Under the pieces are notes generated by a model. It ran no database searches, was not told where the DNA came from, and saw only the letters and a list, made by a program, of their open reading frames with translations. Position numbers and translations under genes: made by a program. This document shows, one piece after another, positions 36,491-46,211 of a stretch of 64,000 bases of DNA (its first letter is position 1; each line of letters starts with the position of its first letter). Origin of the DNA: Armillaria gallica. Its lineage: Eukaryota > Basidiomycota > Agaricomycetes > Agaricales > Physalacriaceae. The DNA lies in NCBI GenBank assembly GCA_037576215.1, contig JBANDB010000002.1, positions 310,001-374,000 of the forward strand, read 5' to 3'.

Positions 36491-38043
36491 GGACAAACGG
36501 CGCTGCCTGTATATGTGATGATGTCCTTGAGCGCTGCTTGTCCAGCGATAGGCGATAGCCATATAGCCTGCACAGTACCTACACCGGGGTTTCGGCTTCC
36601 ACATACCAGCGCACGCCTGCTCGCCAAGCGCTTCCTCTTCCAGCTGCTGGCCTGGTACTTCAGAGAGCAGTGACTAGTCGGCAAGCAACGGTATGTTCTC
36701 CGTTCTCAGTCGTGTTACCTTTTCATGTATCAGTCGTTAGATCCTCTCCTCGTCGGCACACAAACTCATGACGGTGCAACACATATCTCAAGGGGCGACG
36801 AGGACACGCATAACCGTGCTGAAGAAGTTGGTGAAGGTCACCAAGTGCGTTCTTCCTGCTTTACTACGTTCTCCCAATCCCGACCACAATATATAGATTC
36901 CAAGAGCGCCAAGACACATCAAAAAAGTTTATTCTTCGGTACTGAAGATCGCGTGTTGATCTGAACGATGAGTCCCTCGAACTATCTATGACATCTCCTG
37001 CGCGGCACTCCTCCGGCTTCGACGCCCACAACTGTTGTAGCGCCATCGTCGGAAGTGATGACCGTGTTGAGAATCGGAGACGTCTCGCGCTACATATGCG
37101 CAGAGGACGATGCTGCAGGTTTCTTGGCCATCTGTACGATCTAGTGTCATATATACGACCTCTGGATCGATATGAAGAGTGCAAAGCATGCCGCTATCTT
37201 CATAGCTGTATGGTAGCGAGGCGTGGTATGCTATCCGTCTCTTAATTTGGACTGATTTACTCATGATATATTACTCTAGTGCCTCGACGTCTCGACTTTA
37301 GCTTACATCTAGGTTCAGGTGACGATCTATATCGTGTCTTTCGCTGTAAGGTCTATCCTTAAACTGTTGTTAATTGTAATAAAACTGATCAGGAAGGATA
37401 GGTGGAGTGCCAAGCGTCGAAAGCTGGCTGAACGTCCCTTTTTGGTTTAAAGATCGCCTTGGACAATTATAACATACCAAATAAAGTTCTCAGAACGACA
37501 CTGCCGAGCCAACGTGATTGTCCCGTCACGGTCGTCGGTACCTGTGTAGCTACGAAACGCCGGCGGAGATTGCCCTAATCGAAGACACGGGACGAGCGGA
37601 GGCACTGGCTCGTCGTGGCTGGACGGCTTGGCAGTCGCCAATCTTTCCCTTTCGGAAAAGATCGCCTTGGGTAATGATCAACGAATTCTACCGCCCAGCC
37701 AAAGTGATTGAATCGGTTGGGCTTGGCTCGACAATAAGCGGTGTATCGTTTCTCGCGTCAGCACAGGCCGCATTCGCGTTCTCCATCCAACCTGGATATC
37801 AATACTCAACGCAGGATTCGTTTAAGGCTTGGCCATTGAAACGAATTCTACGCTGCATTTCATTGCCGCACGCTTCACAGACCTCATGTCGGTCTTTGTC
37901 TTATTCTGAATGCTTCGCCCTTCACCTGTGCATGGTAGCAGGGATGTATAAAGAGGCTGCAAAACGAGGACTCCCCGTTCTTCAGACAGTGTTTCCACCC
38001 TCGTCTACCCACTTCCTTCTCACATCTTAACTCGTTCATCATC
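36491..38043. other. Spacer upstream of secreted protein gene
   Basis: No supported gene. A frame at 37518-38030 overlaps the promoter of the next gene and is probably chance. A TATA box (TATAAAG, 37947-37953) lies 97 nt before the ATG at 38044. Confidence 0.5.
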
Positions 38044-38775
38044 ATGCGTTTCTCACTCGCCGCGCTTGTCCCTCTCGCTGCTCTCATCGTTCCCGGCCTC
38101 TCCGGCACTATCACCGCCCGCCAGCCGGACACTACCATCCAAGGGAGGAACTATAACGGCTCTTACGCTCCCTGGAAGCCTTCCTGGACCTGGCCAGGAA
38201 CGGACAAGCACTGTCCAAAAGACGTCCCAGAATACTGTCCTTGCCTTGATGATGTACGTTTACTTTCGTTCCTTCTCTTCTCTTCCGGTTCTGATTAGCT
38301 TCGAACAGCCCGTGTGCGGATTCAAGTGCCCTTCTCAGTGGCCCTACAACAAATGTCAATGGGAGCCTGTGTTCGTCGACAGGTATGACTGGAAGGGCTG
38401 GAAGCCCGGCAAGCGTGACCCATTCTCCTGCGGGTATGTCGACAAAGTGACCTATGAAATCGGTACGCGCGCCTTCGTTCATCATTTAGGTTTTCTCTTT
38501 ACTTATATTACCTCGCAGACTGCAAGGACCTTTGCTTGGCCCATGATAACTGCAACTCTTGCCAAGGTGTGTGTTTGAAGCTCGTCCTCTCCGACTGTTC
38601 ATTGACAAAGCGTTTTTCTTCTATAGTCTATACCCTCGAGGAAGCTGCGGAACAGTTCGTCTGTGCGCTCTTCGAGGAGATTGTCGATATCACGACCTGG
38701 GAAGATGACTGTGAGGATGATTGGGTCGACGATTGGGTGTATTATAGTTCCTCGTACTGGAACGTCTATTACTAG
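38044..38775 (+). CDS. Small secreted cysteine-rich protein
   Basis: Four exons (38044-38253, 38309-38462, 38519-38566, 38627-38775) join in frame for 186 residues. Introns are 55-60 nt with GTACGT/GTGTGT donors. The N-terminus is a signal peptide (MRFSLAALVPLAALIVPGLS) followed by TITARQ, a possible Kex2-like or other processing region. The mature part has about a dozen cysteines (HCPK, YCPCLDD, VCGFKCPSQW, FSCGY, DCKDLCLAHDNCNSCQ, FVCALF, DDCEDD) and many Trp/Tyr. The tail is acidic and aromatic (DDCEDDWVDDWVYY). The size and cysteine content fit the short secreted proteins of mushrooms, some of which act in interaction with hosts or other fungi. No named family is recognised. The splice joins NSCQG-VYTLEEAAEQ are unambiguous. 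Confidence 0.82.
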
Positions 38776-39627
38776 GCGACTTCTTTGATGTGGACATGTA
38801 CGATTATTGGACCATTTTTTGTAGGACTTTTCCTATATGTACTCAGTTGTATCTTTGTGACCCGCCGAAATGGATTTTGATATGGTTATTCTCGCGAATG
38901 CCTTTTGAGTTCGGCCCCTTGAAAGAATCGCTGTAAAACACGATAAACGCGACCATGCAAGCTTAGTACTGCCTCTTCCTGTTAGTGACGAGCCTGCTGA
39001 TAACTCCACCATCCTTAGCGACGCTTATTAGGGAACGATTAGAAATTGTTCCGCGCAGTGGTCCTACAGAACTAAGAATGACCGTCACCGCATGCTGAAG
39101 TTACTTGCTGGTCACGAGTCGGAGCTACTTAAGTCGCGACAATCTTAACTCGAATTTTGAAGACTGATGCCCGGGCTCAAGCTAAGTGAGATGATGTAAT
39201 ACGATGAACCAGCGATAAACTTGATCAACGACTGCTAAGACGTTCGCATGCGAGCGCTCAAAGAACCCATTAATCATTGCGCATTCCATCTCGTCGAGGT
39301 CCTCTGAACTGAAGAAGCCAGTCGCAGCTGCAGACAGTGAAGGATATCGTAGTAGCGGTGCGTCACAAAATTCACGAAAAAGGTTGACTTAGGAAACTCC
39401 GAACGACAAGAAAACTCGAAAGGTTTGATAGTCATTGTCAAAGTTGCTACTATCTAGTAATATTCTTTTCTCGCTCTTTTTACTTGTCCAACAAACGAAT
39501 GCACGTTACAAGATCACCAAAACACTGATTCGTGAAAAATTTTCTGGTCCCTTTGAGGCCGATGTACGTTCTGCTTGAATGACATGTGAGTGTATAATTA
39601 ACTTGGAAGACAGTGTTACTAACGAAA
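38776..39627. other. Intergenic, no gene seen
   Basis: AT-rich, with only short frames. It holds the 3' ends of the two convergent secreted-protein genes. Confidence 0.5.
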
Positions 39628-41085
39628 TCATTCTCCACGGGGAAGGACTGGGGAGATAACTGGGGAGCCCGTAATGACCTGCCTGGGGGCAACAGGAGCT
39701 ACGGGAGCTACGGGAGCAATAGGTGCAATAGGCGCGGTCGGGGCGATGGGTGCAATAGGCGCGAGAGGTGCAACAGGCGCAATGGGTGCGGTCGGAGCAA
39801 CTGGTGCAATAGGTGCGAGTGGCGCGACAGGTGCAATGGGTGCGGTAGGTGCAATAGGTGCGGTAGGCGCAACAGGAGCAATAGGTGCGAGCGGTGCAAC
39901 AGGAGCAATGGGTGCGGTCGGGGCAACAGGTGCAATAGGTGCGGTCGGGGCAACAGGCGCAATAGGTGCGGGGGGCGCAACTGGTGCAATAGGCGCGATA
40001 AGTGCTGGAGGAGCAACAGGCGCGACAGGTGCAACAGGAGCAATGGGTGCGGTTGGAGCGATGGGTGCAATAGGGGCGAGAGGCGCAACAGGCGCAATAG
40101 GTGCAACAGGAGCAATGGGTGCGATCGGGGCAACTGGTGCAATAGGTGCGGGAGGCGCGACGGGCGCAATCGGTGCAGGAGGCGCTACAGGAGCAATAGG
40201 TGCGAGAGGCGCGACAGGAGCAATGGGTGCGGGAGGCGCGACAGGTGCCACAGGCGCAATAGGTGCGGGAGGTGCGACGGGCGCGACAGGTGCAATAGGT
40301 GCGAGAGGCGCGACAGGTGCAATAGGTGCGGTCGGGGCAACAGGTGCAATAGGTGCGGGGGGTGCTACTGGTGCGATAGGCGCGATAAGTGCTGGAGGCG
40401 CAACAGGAGCAACCGGTGCCACAGGCGCAACAGGAGCAATCGGTGCGGGAGGTGCAATAGGTGCAATAGGTGCGAGAGGCGCAACTGGTGCAACAGGAGC
40501 AATCGGTGCGGGAGGTGCTACTGGTGCTACTGGTGCAATAGGCGCGGGAGGCGCGACGGGTGCAATCGGCGCAGGAGGCGCGACAGGCGCGACAGGAGCA
40601 ATAGGTGCGAGAGGTGCGACAGGAGCAATCGGTGCGGGAGGTGCTACAGGTGCTACAGGTGCAATAGGCGCGGGAGGCGCGGGAGGCGCGACCGGCGCGA
40701 CCGGTGCAACAGGCGCGACCGGCGCTACAGGTGCAATAGGTGCAGTAGGCGCTACAGGTGCAACCGGTGCAACCGGGGCTACAGGGGCTACAGGGGCGAC
40801 GGGCGCAACAGGTGTGGGCGGTCCAACAGGTCCAACAGGTCCAACAGGAGTGGGACGAACGGGACGCGGTCGATGGCGCTGGTCCTCCGCTTCATCGCGA
40901 GGAAGGACCGGGGAGATCGTAACGACCTGCCTGCCTACAATATCGCGGGGAAGGGTGGGAAGGACTGGGGAGATCGTAACCTGCCTACCCGCAATATTAT
41001 CACGGGGAAGGACGACTGGCATAACCGCACCGCTGGTGAGGAGCGGTAGAGCCAGGAGAGCAGACAAGGAGATACGAGCGAACAT
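39628..41085 (-). CDS. Secreted Pro-Val/Ile-Ala tripeptide repeat protein
   Basis: Single exon, 485 residues. The N-terminus is a signal peptide ([19 protein letters not shown]). Next comes a region with three related pieces ending in LPR ([29 protein letters not shown]), likely cleavage or processing sites. A short [19 protein letters not shown] stretch leads into about 370 residues of the tripeptide P-[VIL]-A with occasional PPA and PTA. It closes with [18 protein letters not shown], which echoes the N-terminal pieces. A TATA box (GTATAAAAG on this strand, 41139-41147) is 54 nt upstream of the ATG. The repeat should form an extended, polyproline-like rod, suggesting a wall or matrix protein. 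Because of the repeat all three frames on + are also open; signal peptide and promoter decide for the minus strand. Confidence 0.8.
   Translation of the reverse strand: MFARISLSALLALPLLTSGAVMPVVLPRDNIAGRQVTISPVLPTLPRDIVGRQVVTISPVLPRDEAEDQRHRPRPVRPTPVGPVGPVGPPTPVAPVAPVAPVAPVAPVAPVAPTAPIAPVAPVAPVAPVAPVAPPAPPAPIAPVAPVAPPAPIAPVAPLAPIAPVAPVAPPAPIAPVAPPAPIAPVAPVAPPAPIAPVAPVAPLAPIAPIAPPAPIAPVAPVAPVAPVAPPALIAPIAPVAPPAPIAPVAPTAPIAPVAPLAPIAPVAPVAPPAPIAPVAPVAPPAPIAPVAPLAPIAPVAPPAPIAPVAPPAPIAPVAPIAPIAPVAPIAPVAPLAPIAPIAPTAPIAPVAPVAPVAPPALIAPIAPVAPPAPIAPVAPTAPIAPVAPTAPIAPVAPLAPIAPVAPTAPIAPTAPIAPVAPLAPIAPVAPTAPIAPVAPLAPIAPIAPTAPIAPIAPVAPVAPVAPRQVITGSPVISPVLPRGE
39690..40830. repeat. GC-rich trinucleotide-phased tandem repeat
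   Basis: On + the DNA is built of GGTGCAATA / GGCGCGACA-like 9-bp variants repeated for over 1.1 kb. It codes the P-[VIL]-A array on the minus strand and Gly-Ala-X on +. Larger higher-order blocks recur, for example GCGATAAGTGCTGGAG at about 39995 and 40380, showing segment-wise duplication. Confidence 0.85.
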
Positions 41086-41954
41086 GGTGAATAAGCTGTA
41101 TAGTTGAGGGCTTGAAAATACTTGCTGATTGAATTCCTCTTTTATACTTTTCCGCGTCGTCTTCTCTGAGCATCAGCCATGGAGTAGAAACGAAAATACA
41201 AGTGCGCCGATGTCGAGTGGGAGGCACGAATGACGCGTATGACGCGGTCAGGAACCGTTAAGCGTCGTTCACTGTATGTTTTTTATGATGCGGGTAAGCG
41301 AGCAAGCCAGCATCAGTCGAAAATAGTCCCCTTGTCACGGCGTCAGGCTTCTCCGACCAGTGAATAGGCTCGTTTGGGCAAACACAGTCAGTGATGAGGT
41401 TATGAAGAAGACATTTTACGACGATCTAGTGTCTTCGTTGGTGATATGTTTTCCCCGCCACCATCCCGCCTCTGTCATTGGCTCGATGGCCATTGGCGGT
41501 AACGTTCGGAAAAGACCGATTACACGCAATGTAGCGTCGAGGGAAAGCAGATACTGTGGTCTGAAGCTTTGGCGCCAAGCGTAAGGCATATAGTCCAGAC
41601 TGTCGGACTCTTCTGATACCTTCGTAGCGATGTCAAAGTGGTGTTGGTTGAACATACAACCTATGACTCGTCACGAACAGCTGAATCCGTACTTCGAAGC
41701 ATCTGGCGAGACTTAGAAGCCAACGCACGAGGTCGATCCTAAATGAACGTTTCACGATTTCCGTATTCGGGTACTTTTCAAGCATCATTTTCTGGCAGAA
41801 CATTGACGCAAAGAACGGTGCCATACCTAGCTGGATACAAGCCATGTCTCAACCAACAATATCGAACTCTTTTAAGGGTACAACGGCGGAGGAATCGTAC
41901 CATCACACCTATAGGATATCTAGGTTCGACGACAAAGTCCTGAATGGTACCTGC
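41086..41954. other. Upstream of repeat protein, no gene seen
   Basis: Holds the promoter of the tripeptide-repeat gene. The minus-strand frames at 41416-41845 lack any recognisable domain and are probably decayed sequence. Confidence 0.4.
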
Positions 41955-42545
41955 TCACCTATTGATCACAAGGGTCGGAAAACGAACGCCAAGAGGGTCT
42001 ATGATATTCATTACGCAGCTCTCCGGCGGACCTGCAAGGGCGTGATCAGCATAGAAAGATATTTAGAGATACAACTTACGCGCATCCAATGGGGATCCAT
42101 TGATGAATCCATAGATCGTCGAGTACACCGGGTCCACGAGACATCCGTGCTTCTGGTCGAACACCCTGAGTGTCTTGCCGTACGCTTCCATATCCGCCGC
42201 TTCGTCAACCAGCTCTTTCTGTACGGCCTTACCCGACTCCCTAGTTGACTCGCCCATTGATCACAAGGATCGAAACACGAACGCCAAGAGAATTCATGAT
42301 AGTTCATTACGCAGCTCTCCGGTGAATCTTCAAGGGGCATCATCGGCATATAGAAAGATAATGAGACATACAATCCACGTACATCTGAGATATCCGCTGA
42401 TGAGCCATAGTTCGTCGAGCCTTTCCACCCATGGGACTAGGATATGTCCGTGCTTCTTGCGGAACACGCTGCCATCTACTTCCATATCGGCCACGTCGAT
42501 AGCCAGCCCTTTCCGCATATCATCCGGAAAGGCCTTACTCGGTCA
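41955..42545. repeat. Two tandem copies of a ~290-bp segment
   Basis: 41955-42245 and 42246-42545 align over their length. Both start near CCCATTGATCACAAGG/ACCTATTGATCACAAGG and share ACGAACGCCAAGAG, TTCATTACGCAGCTCTCCGG and a ATCCGTGCTTCTGG/GTCCGTGCTTCTTG block. On the minus strand each can be read as the same exon pattern (ADMEAYGKTLRVFDQKHGC against ADMEVDGSVFRKKHG), suggesting exon duplication in a decayed gene. The protein is not recognised. Confidence 0.7.
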
Positions 42546-43084
42546 ACACAGAGTGGTGCCATCCCTTCGTCTGCCTTTACACATCTAACTCTAGACCGAG
42601 CATCCCGCCCTATTAACCAGTCTTGGATGTACAAGTGCTCCAAGAGATTACTAGTTCGTCAATGTAGAGATCATTAAGCCGGAATGGCGATTTTCATGGG
42701 AGATGTATCAAGCAGGAGTTTCTGTTTTGATCGTAGTTGATGACTGGGGTGCAAAACTCGGTGGAGAGGTCTGAGAGGTAGTCGTGGGAGAGAACTGGAG
42801 TTATTGTCGATGAGACGGGCATTTCGGCAAGCATTGAATGGCTTACCTGGGCTGCCGTGCGCCACCCAAAGGGGTGTATGGCTATCGAGAAAACATTGTA
42901 TCGTGCCTGGTACTCTTTCGCTATTGTCATGAATCTTCGGCCAATGTTTGGGTGAAAAGAAAGACGAGACCAGGGAGGCACAGAAATAATGGAAGCTCCC
43001 AATCATGCCGCATTGCCGAAACACTCGCAAAGAGACCGTCCTGGGCCCGATGGTCAAGCTAGTCGAGCTTCAAGGCGCTTCTGC
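42546..43084 (-). pseudogene. Decayed unknown gene fragment
   Basis: A minus-strand frame at 42694-43002 reads protein-like (RRFMTIAKEYQARYNVFSIA, then FGWRTAAQVSHSMLAEMPVS), but it has no clear start, and flanking exons are broken. It may belong with the tandem 290-bp segments to the left. No family recognised. Confidence 0.3.
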
Positions 43085-43600
43085 AGTTTCATTCTAATTT
43101 TTCAGAATGAGCACACCATTCCAAAACTCACCTTAAAGACGTCGCAAGCCCGTTTCGCATAATAAGCTTTATATTGTTCCATTCTCTGGATATTTCCAGG
43201 TCGGCCGTTCTTCATCCTCGAGTATGAGATGACCGTTGTGGTAGGAATGACGAGTAACAGAGGACGGTGGTGGAGGGAAAGAAACGGGAACGTACCGTCA
43301 CGCGTAACGTCACAGCCTGGGTCACTGTCTCCGATCGTGTCGACTTCGCAACTTTGAGCCCTCGACATCCATTATGACTCGACCCTTTTTCTAATGGTTA
43401 CTGGTCTCTCTCGTGCCCCGACTCTCCAGCTAGTATGGGTTTGATCTCGAAGAAAGGTGCTAAAGCATTATCTGTACGTCTTCTATTTTTTGTTGCTGCT
43501 TTTGGTATTGAGCGCCCCACAGATTTTTTTTCTTTACCGGCTATATCCTGTTCTCTGGCACCACTAAATCGCTACAAATATCTGGACGAAGCTGAGCAAT
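43085..43600 (+). repeat. Dispersed degenerate segment, copy R2
   Basis: Matches R1 and especially R4 (57385-57900): TTTTCAGAATGAG...CCAAAACTCACCTT at its left, the ATTCTCTGG...TCGAG block in the middle, and a shared TATATCCTGTTCTCTGGC at the right. On the minus strand it contains the 5' part of a broken reading frame (RTADLEISREWN), which in R4 reads TADLEKAREWNKLILQN. No intact gene. Confidence 0.7.
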
Positions 43601-44594
43601 ATTCTGTTGTATGTTCTCGCTACAGTCTTATCGTTTCATGATACTGAACCGTGTTTTCAGATGTCAAAAACTCTGCGGGGGCGTACTCGGCGTCGAACGA
43701 TGACCGGACCTCTTGGGATGAATGCAGAGGGCTACGTCGTTATTCCAAAGACTAGGCGAGCTGGTTGCCGCCTCGTTCATGACTAAAAACGCGTACGCTC
43801 GACAGAGTCGAGCTCCGTCAACATCTCCTCTCAGCTATAACAGTGGATATACCATTTTCGTAATATCACTCTCTGTTTGTGACGGCTGGTATAGCTCTGG
43901 AAAGGTGATTTCTGTGACGAGGACGTGAGTGTATCTTTACGAACAAGGATCCCAATTCCGTGGAGGACCTCAGCTGGGTGTCCTGGATTGACGACGAAAT
44001 GGGATACCTATTCACAAAGTTCGTCGAGTTGTTGTGACGGCAGTGTTTGTACACCGACGATTAGGATGGGTTGTCATTCCACAGCTTCCTGGTGTTTAAT
44101 TTGACAGAGGATGTACACCTTGAAGCCATTATGACGTTGCTTTCTAGGGACCGTTGCCAGTGCGACGTCTACTACTACTACTACTAGGTTTCAGACCCGC
44201 AGTCAGTGCTATTCCAAGGTGTCAGAAGACTCACGAAGTCGTAAACAGTAGGCGATGGATTTAGAATTTAGGTCCCATGACTGAATGATGGGGCATATTA
44301 TGCTAATGGTTTGATCGGGGACACTATCTGTTATCGATCCATCTCTCGGAGTCGCTTTCGTGCCATCTTGAACGCCTTCGTTACTTTGGAACCCTCCTCG
44401 TCATACAGTACAGACCTAGTGTCTGCATCGAGTCATCGCTCAGGTTCTTTCTTTGTCAGCTGCATATAGTTCAAGAGTAGTAAAACAAGAGTAAAAGCAA
44501 AGAATATCGGTTCTGTAGAAGAAGTGTGAATTCAGTCAACGGTGAGCCTCAACGTCTTAGCATCCTTATACCTCTCTTATATAGATTCATATAG
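43601..44594. other. Spacer with (CTA)n tract
   Basis: No supported gene. It contains a GGGACCGTTGCCAGTGCGAC block followed by a CTA repeat (about 44152-44188) that recurs at 47573-47617, and the promoter of the next F-box gene. Confidence 0.4.
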
Positions 44595-46211
44595 ATGTCG
44601 CTATCTCACATAGATTCTCCCATTTCACCAGTTACACGCCCCGTTCACACGCCCCCAGGCAGCTTATTAAAATGCCCCGAATGCGGATATGTGATACCAG
44701 GGGAAAGCCTGGCCCCCATTCTCCCTTCATCGCGATTTGAGGAGCTTTCATCATGTAATGAACCCCCTGTAGACTCGGAACGTACGGCTCTCAAGCCCGT
44801 TGTCCGTGAGGGCAAAGCCAACCTGGCTTCTCTACGCCAGCGCATCGCTGCTGTCAGAAAAACGCTGGAAATTCTCTTCAAAGAGCAGACCCGCACCGTA
44901 AACCGTATCACGGATGCTGAAATCCTTCTCAGCCCCATTCGCAGACTACCAGCAGATGTGCTGATCGAAATGTTCACCATGTGTCTCTCCGACTTCGATA
45001 CGGATTCGCTTGATGCTCAACGTGCGCCATGGGTCCTCCTCCAGGTCTGCGCGTCTTGGCGACAGATCGCATTAGCATCGACAGGATTATGGGCAAATAT
45101 TGAGTTGAGAATGGACCTCTACATGAATCATATGGAGTCGCTATTCCGCTTAAAGACAGTATTGGACAGAGCGGGAGAGCATCGCCTCAGAGTCTTCATC
45201 TATGGTCAGAAGGACTTCTCAGATCACCCAGTTTTTGAGATGATTCTATCCACATCAGCACGATGGGAGTCTCTGGACGTTAGTGCTCCGCTCCGCTCTT
45301 TCCGTTCGTTCAATAGCATATCACATCATTTGCCTCTCTTGGAGACCTTGTGGATTAACGTCTCCAGCTTCCATCGGTCCGACCTACGGCCCGAATCCAC
45401 TGATATCATCTATGGCTTCCCCCAAGCCCCTCGCCTCCGAGATTTGTCAGTTACACAAAACCTCGTATCGACCATGCCTTTCTTTACACGCTTGTTTAAT
45501 TTACCATTGGAGACGACACCAAAACTGTACCTTGAAACGACGACCTCTGATGTGGTATCCTTCCTCCGCTCTGACGCTGCGCAATATTTGGTAAATTTGG
45601 CTATCACGTTAGTCCACTCCAAGCGTCGCGGTCTGCCACAGCAAATAGAAATTCCAGTGATCAGAATTGGTTGTCTTCAGGTCCTCTGCCTCACCGATTC
45701 CGCTGCTGGGCTTTTGTCTCGACTCCGCCTACCGGCTCTTCGGTGTTTGATGCTGTGGTTCAATGAAAGAGTTATCCTCCCACCTATATCCGAAGAGACG
45801 ACACCTGGGTTGACAGGGCTGGCGCTATGGTCTCCGTTGGATGGCGATGTTGTCGATGGACGTGCATTGGCCGATATATTGAAGTGGACTCCAAATTTGA
45901 CAACAATGATATTTTTTGGGAAAGTCATCTTAACGACCAATACTCTCTTCATCGCCCTTGGAAGATCCCAAGAGGGCGTTTTCGAGTTGGTCCCATACCT
46001 GGAAAAGATTTCCCTCAAAGATGTTCGATTCGAGTTTTTAGACCATGGTCGTGTTATTGCTGATATGATTGAAGCCCGACGCGCTGTACCGTTCGGCGAG
46101 GGACAAGCTTCACTGAAGGAAGTCCGTTTGAAAGACGACTTTGGGGATTCGGAGCGCTGGGAGAAACTGCGCCAGGGAGGTCTAATTGTACGTTACGACG
46201 CTCGAGTATAG
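44595..46211 (+). CDS. F-box protein
   Basis: One exon, 538 residues. The N-terminal 70 residues are Pro/Ser-rich with one CPEC pair (residue 27). A short coiled coil follows (ANLASLRQRIAAVRKTLEIL, about 74-95). The F-box covers about 111-170 (LLSPIRRLPADVLIEMFTMC ... APWVLLQVCASWRQIALAS), followed by GLWANIELR, the usual sequence after mushroom F-boxes. The rest carries leucine-rich segments (LPLLETLWINVSSF, RLPALRCLMLWFN). It probably acts as a substrate adaptor for a Skp1-cullin ubiquitin ligase. Members of this type are expanded in Agaricomycetes. TATATAG at about 44578 lies close to the ATG. Confidence 0.85.
   Translation: MSLSHIDSPISPVTRPVHTPPGSLLKCPECGYVIPGESLAPILPSSRFEELSSCNEPPVDSERTALKPVVREGKANLASLRQRIAAVRKTLEILFKEQTRTVNRITDAEILLSPIRRLPADVLIEMFTMCLSDFDTDSLDAQRAPWVLLQVCASWRQIALASTGLWANIELRMDLYMNHMESLFRLKTVLDRAGEHRLRVFIYGQKDFSDHPVFEMILSTSARWESLDVSAPLRSFRSFNSISHHLPLLETLWINVSSFHRSDLRPESTDIIYGFPQAPRLRDLSVTQNLVSTMPFFTRLFNLPLETTPKLYLETTTSDVVSFLRSDAAQYLVNLAITLVHSKRRGLPQQIEIPVIRIGCLQVLCLTDSAAGLLSRLRLPALRCLMLWFNERVILPPISEETTPGLTGLALWSPLDGDVVDGRALADILKWTPNLTTMIFFGKVILTTNTLFIALGRSQEGVFELVPYLEKISLKDVRFEFLDHGRVIADMIEARRAVPFGEGQASLKEVRLKDDFGDSERWEKLRQGGLIVRYDARV

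Noticed and set aside
37518..38030. 170-codon + frame
   Set aside because: Overlaps the TATA box and leader of the secreted protein gene; no recognisable protein features.
39613..41107. Long + strand frames over the tripeptide repeat, one collagen-like (Gly-Ala-X)
   Set aside because: No signal peptide or promoter on +. They follow automatically from the repeat; the minus strand has a signal peptide and TATA box.
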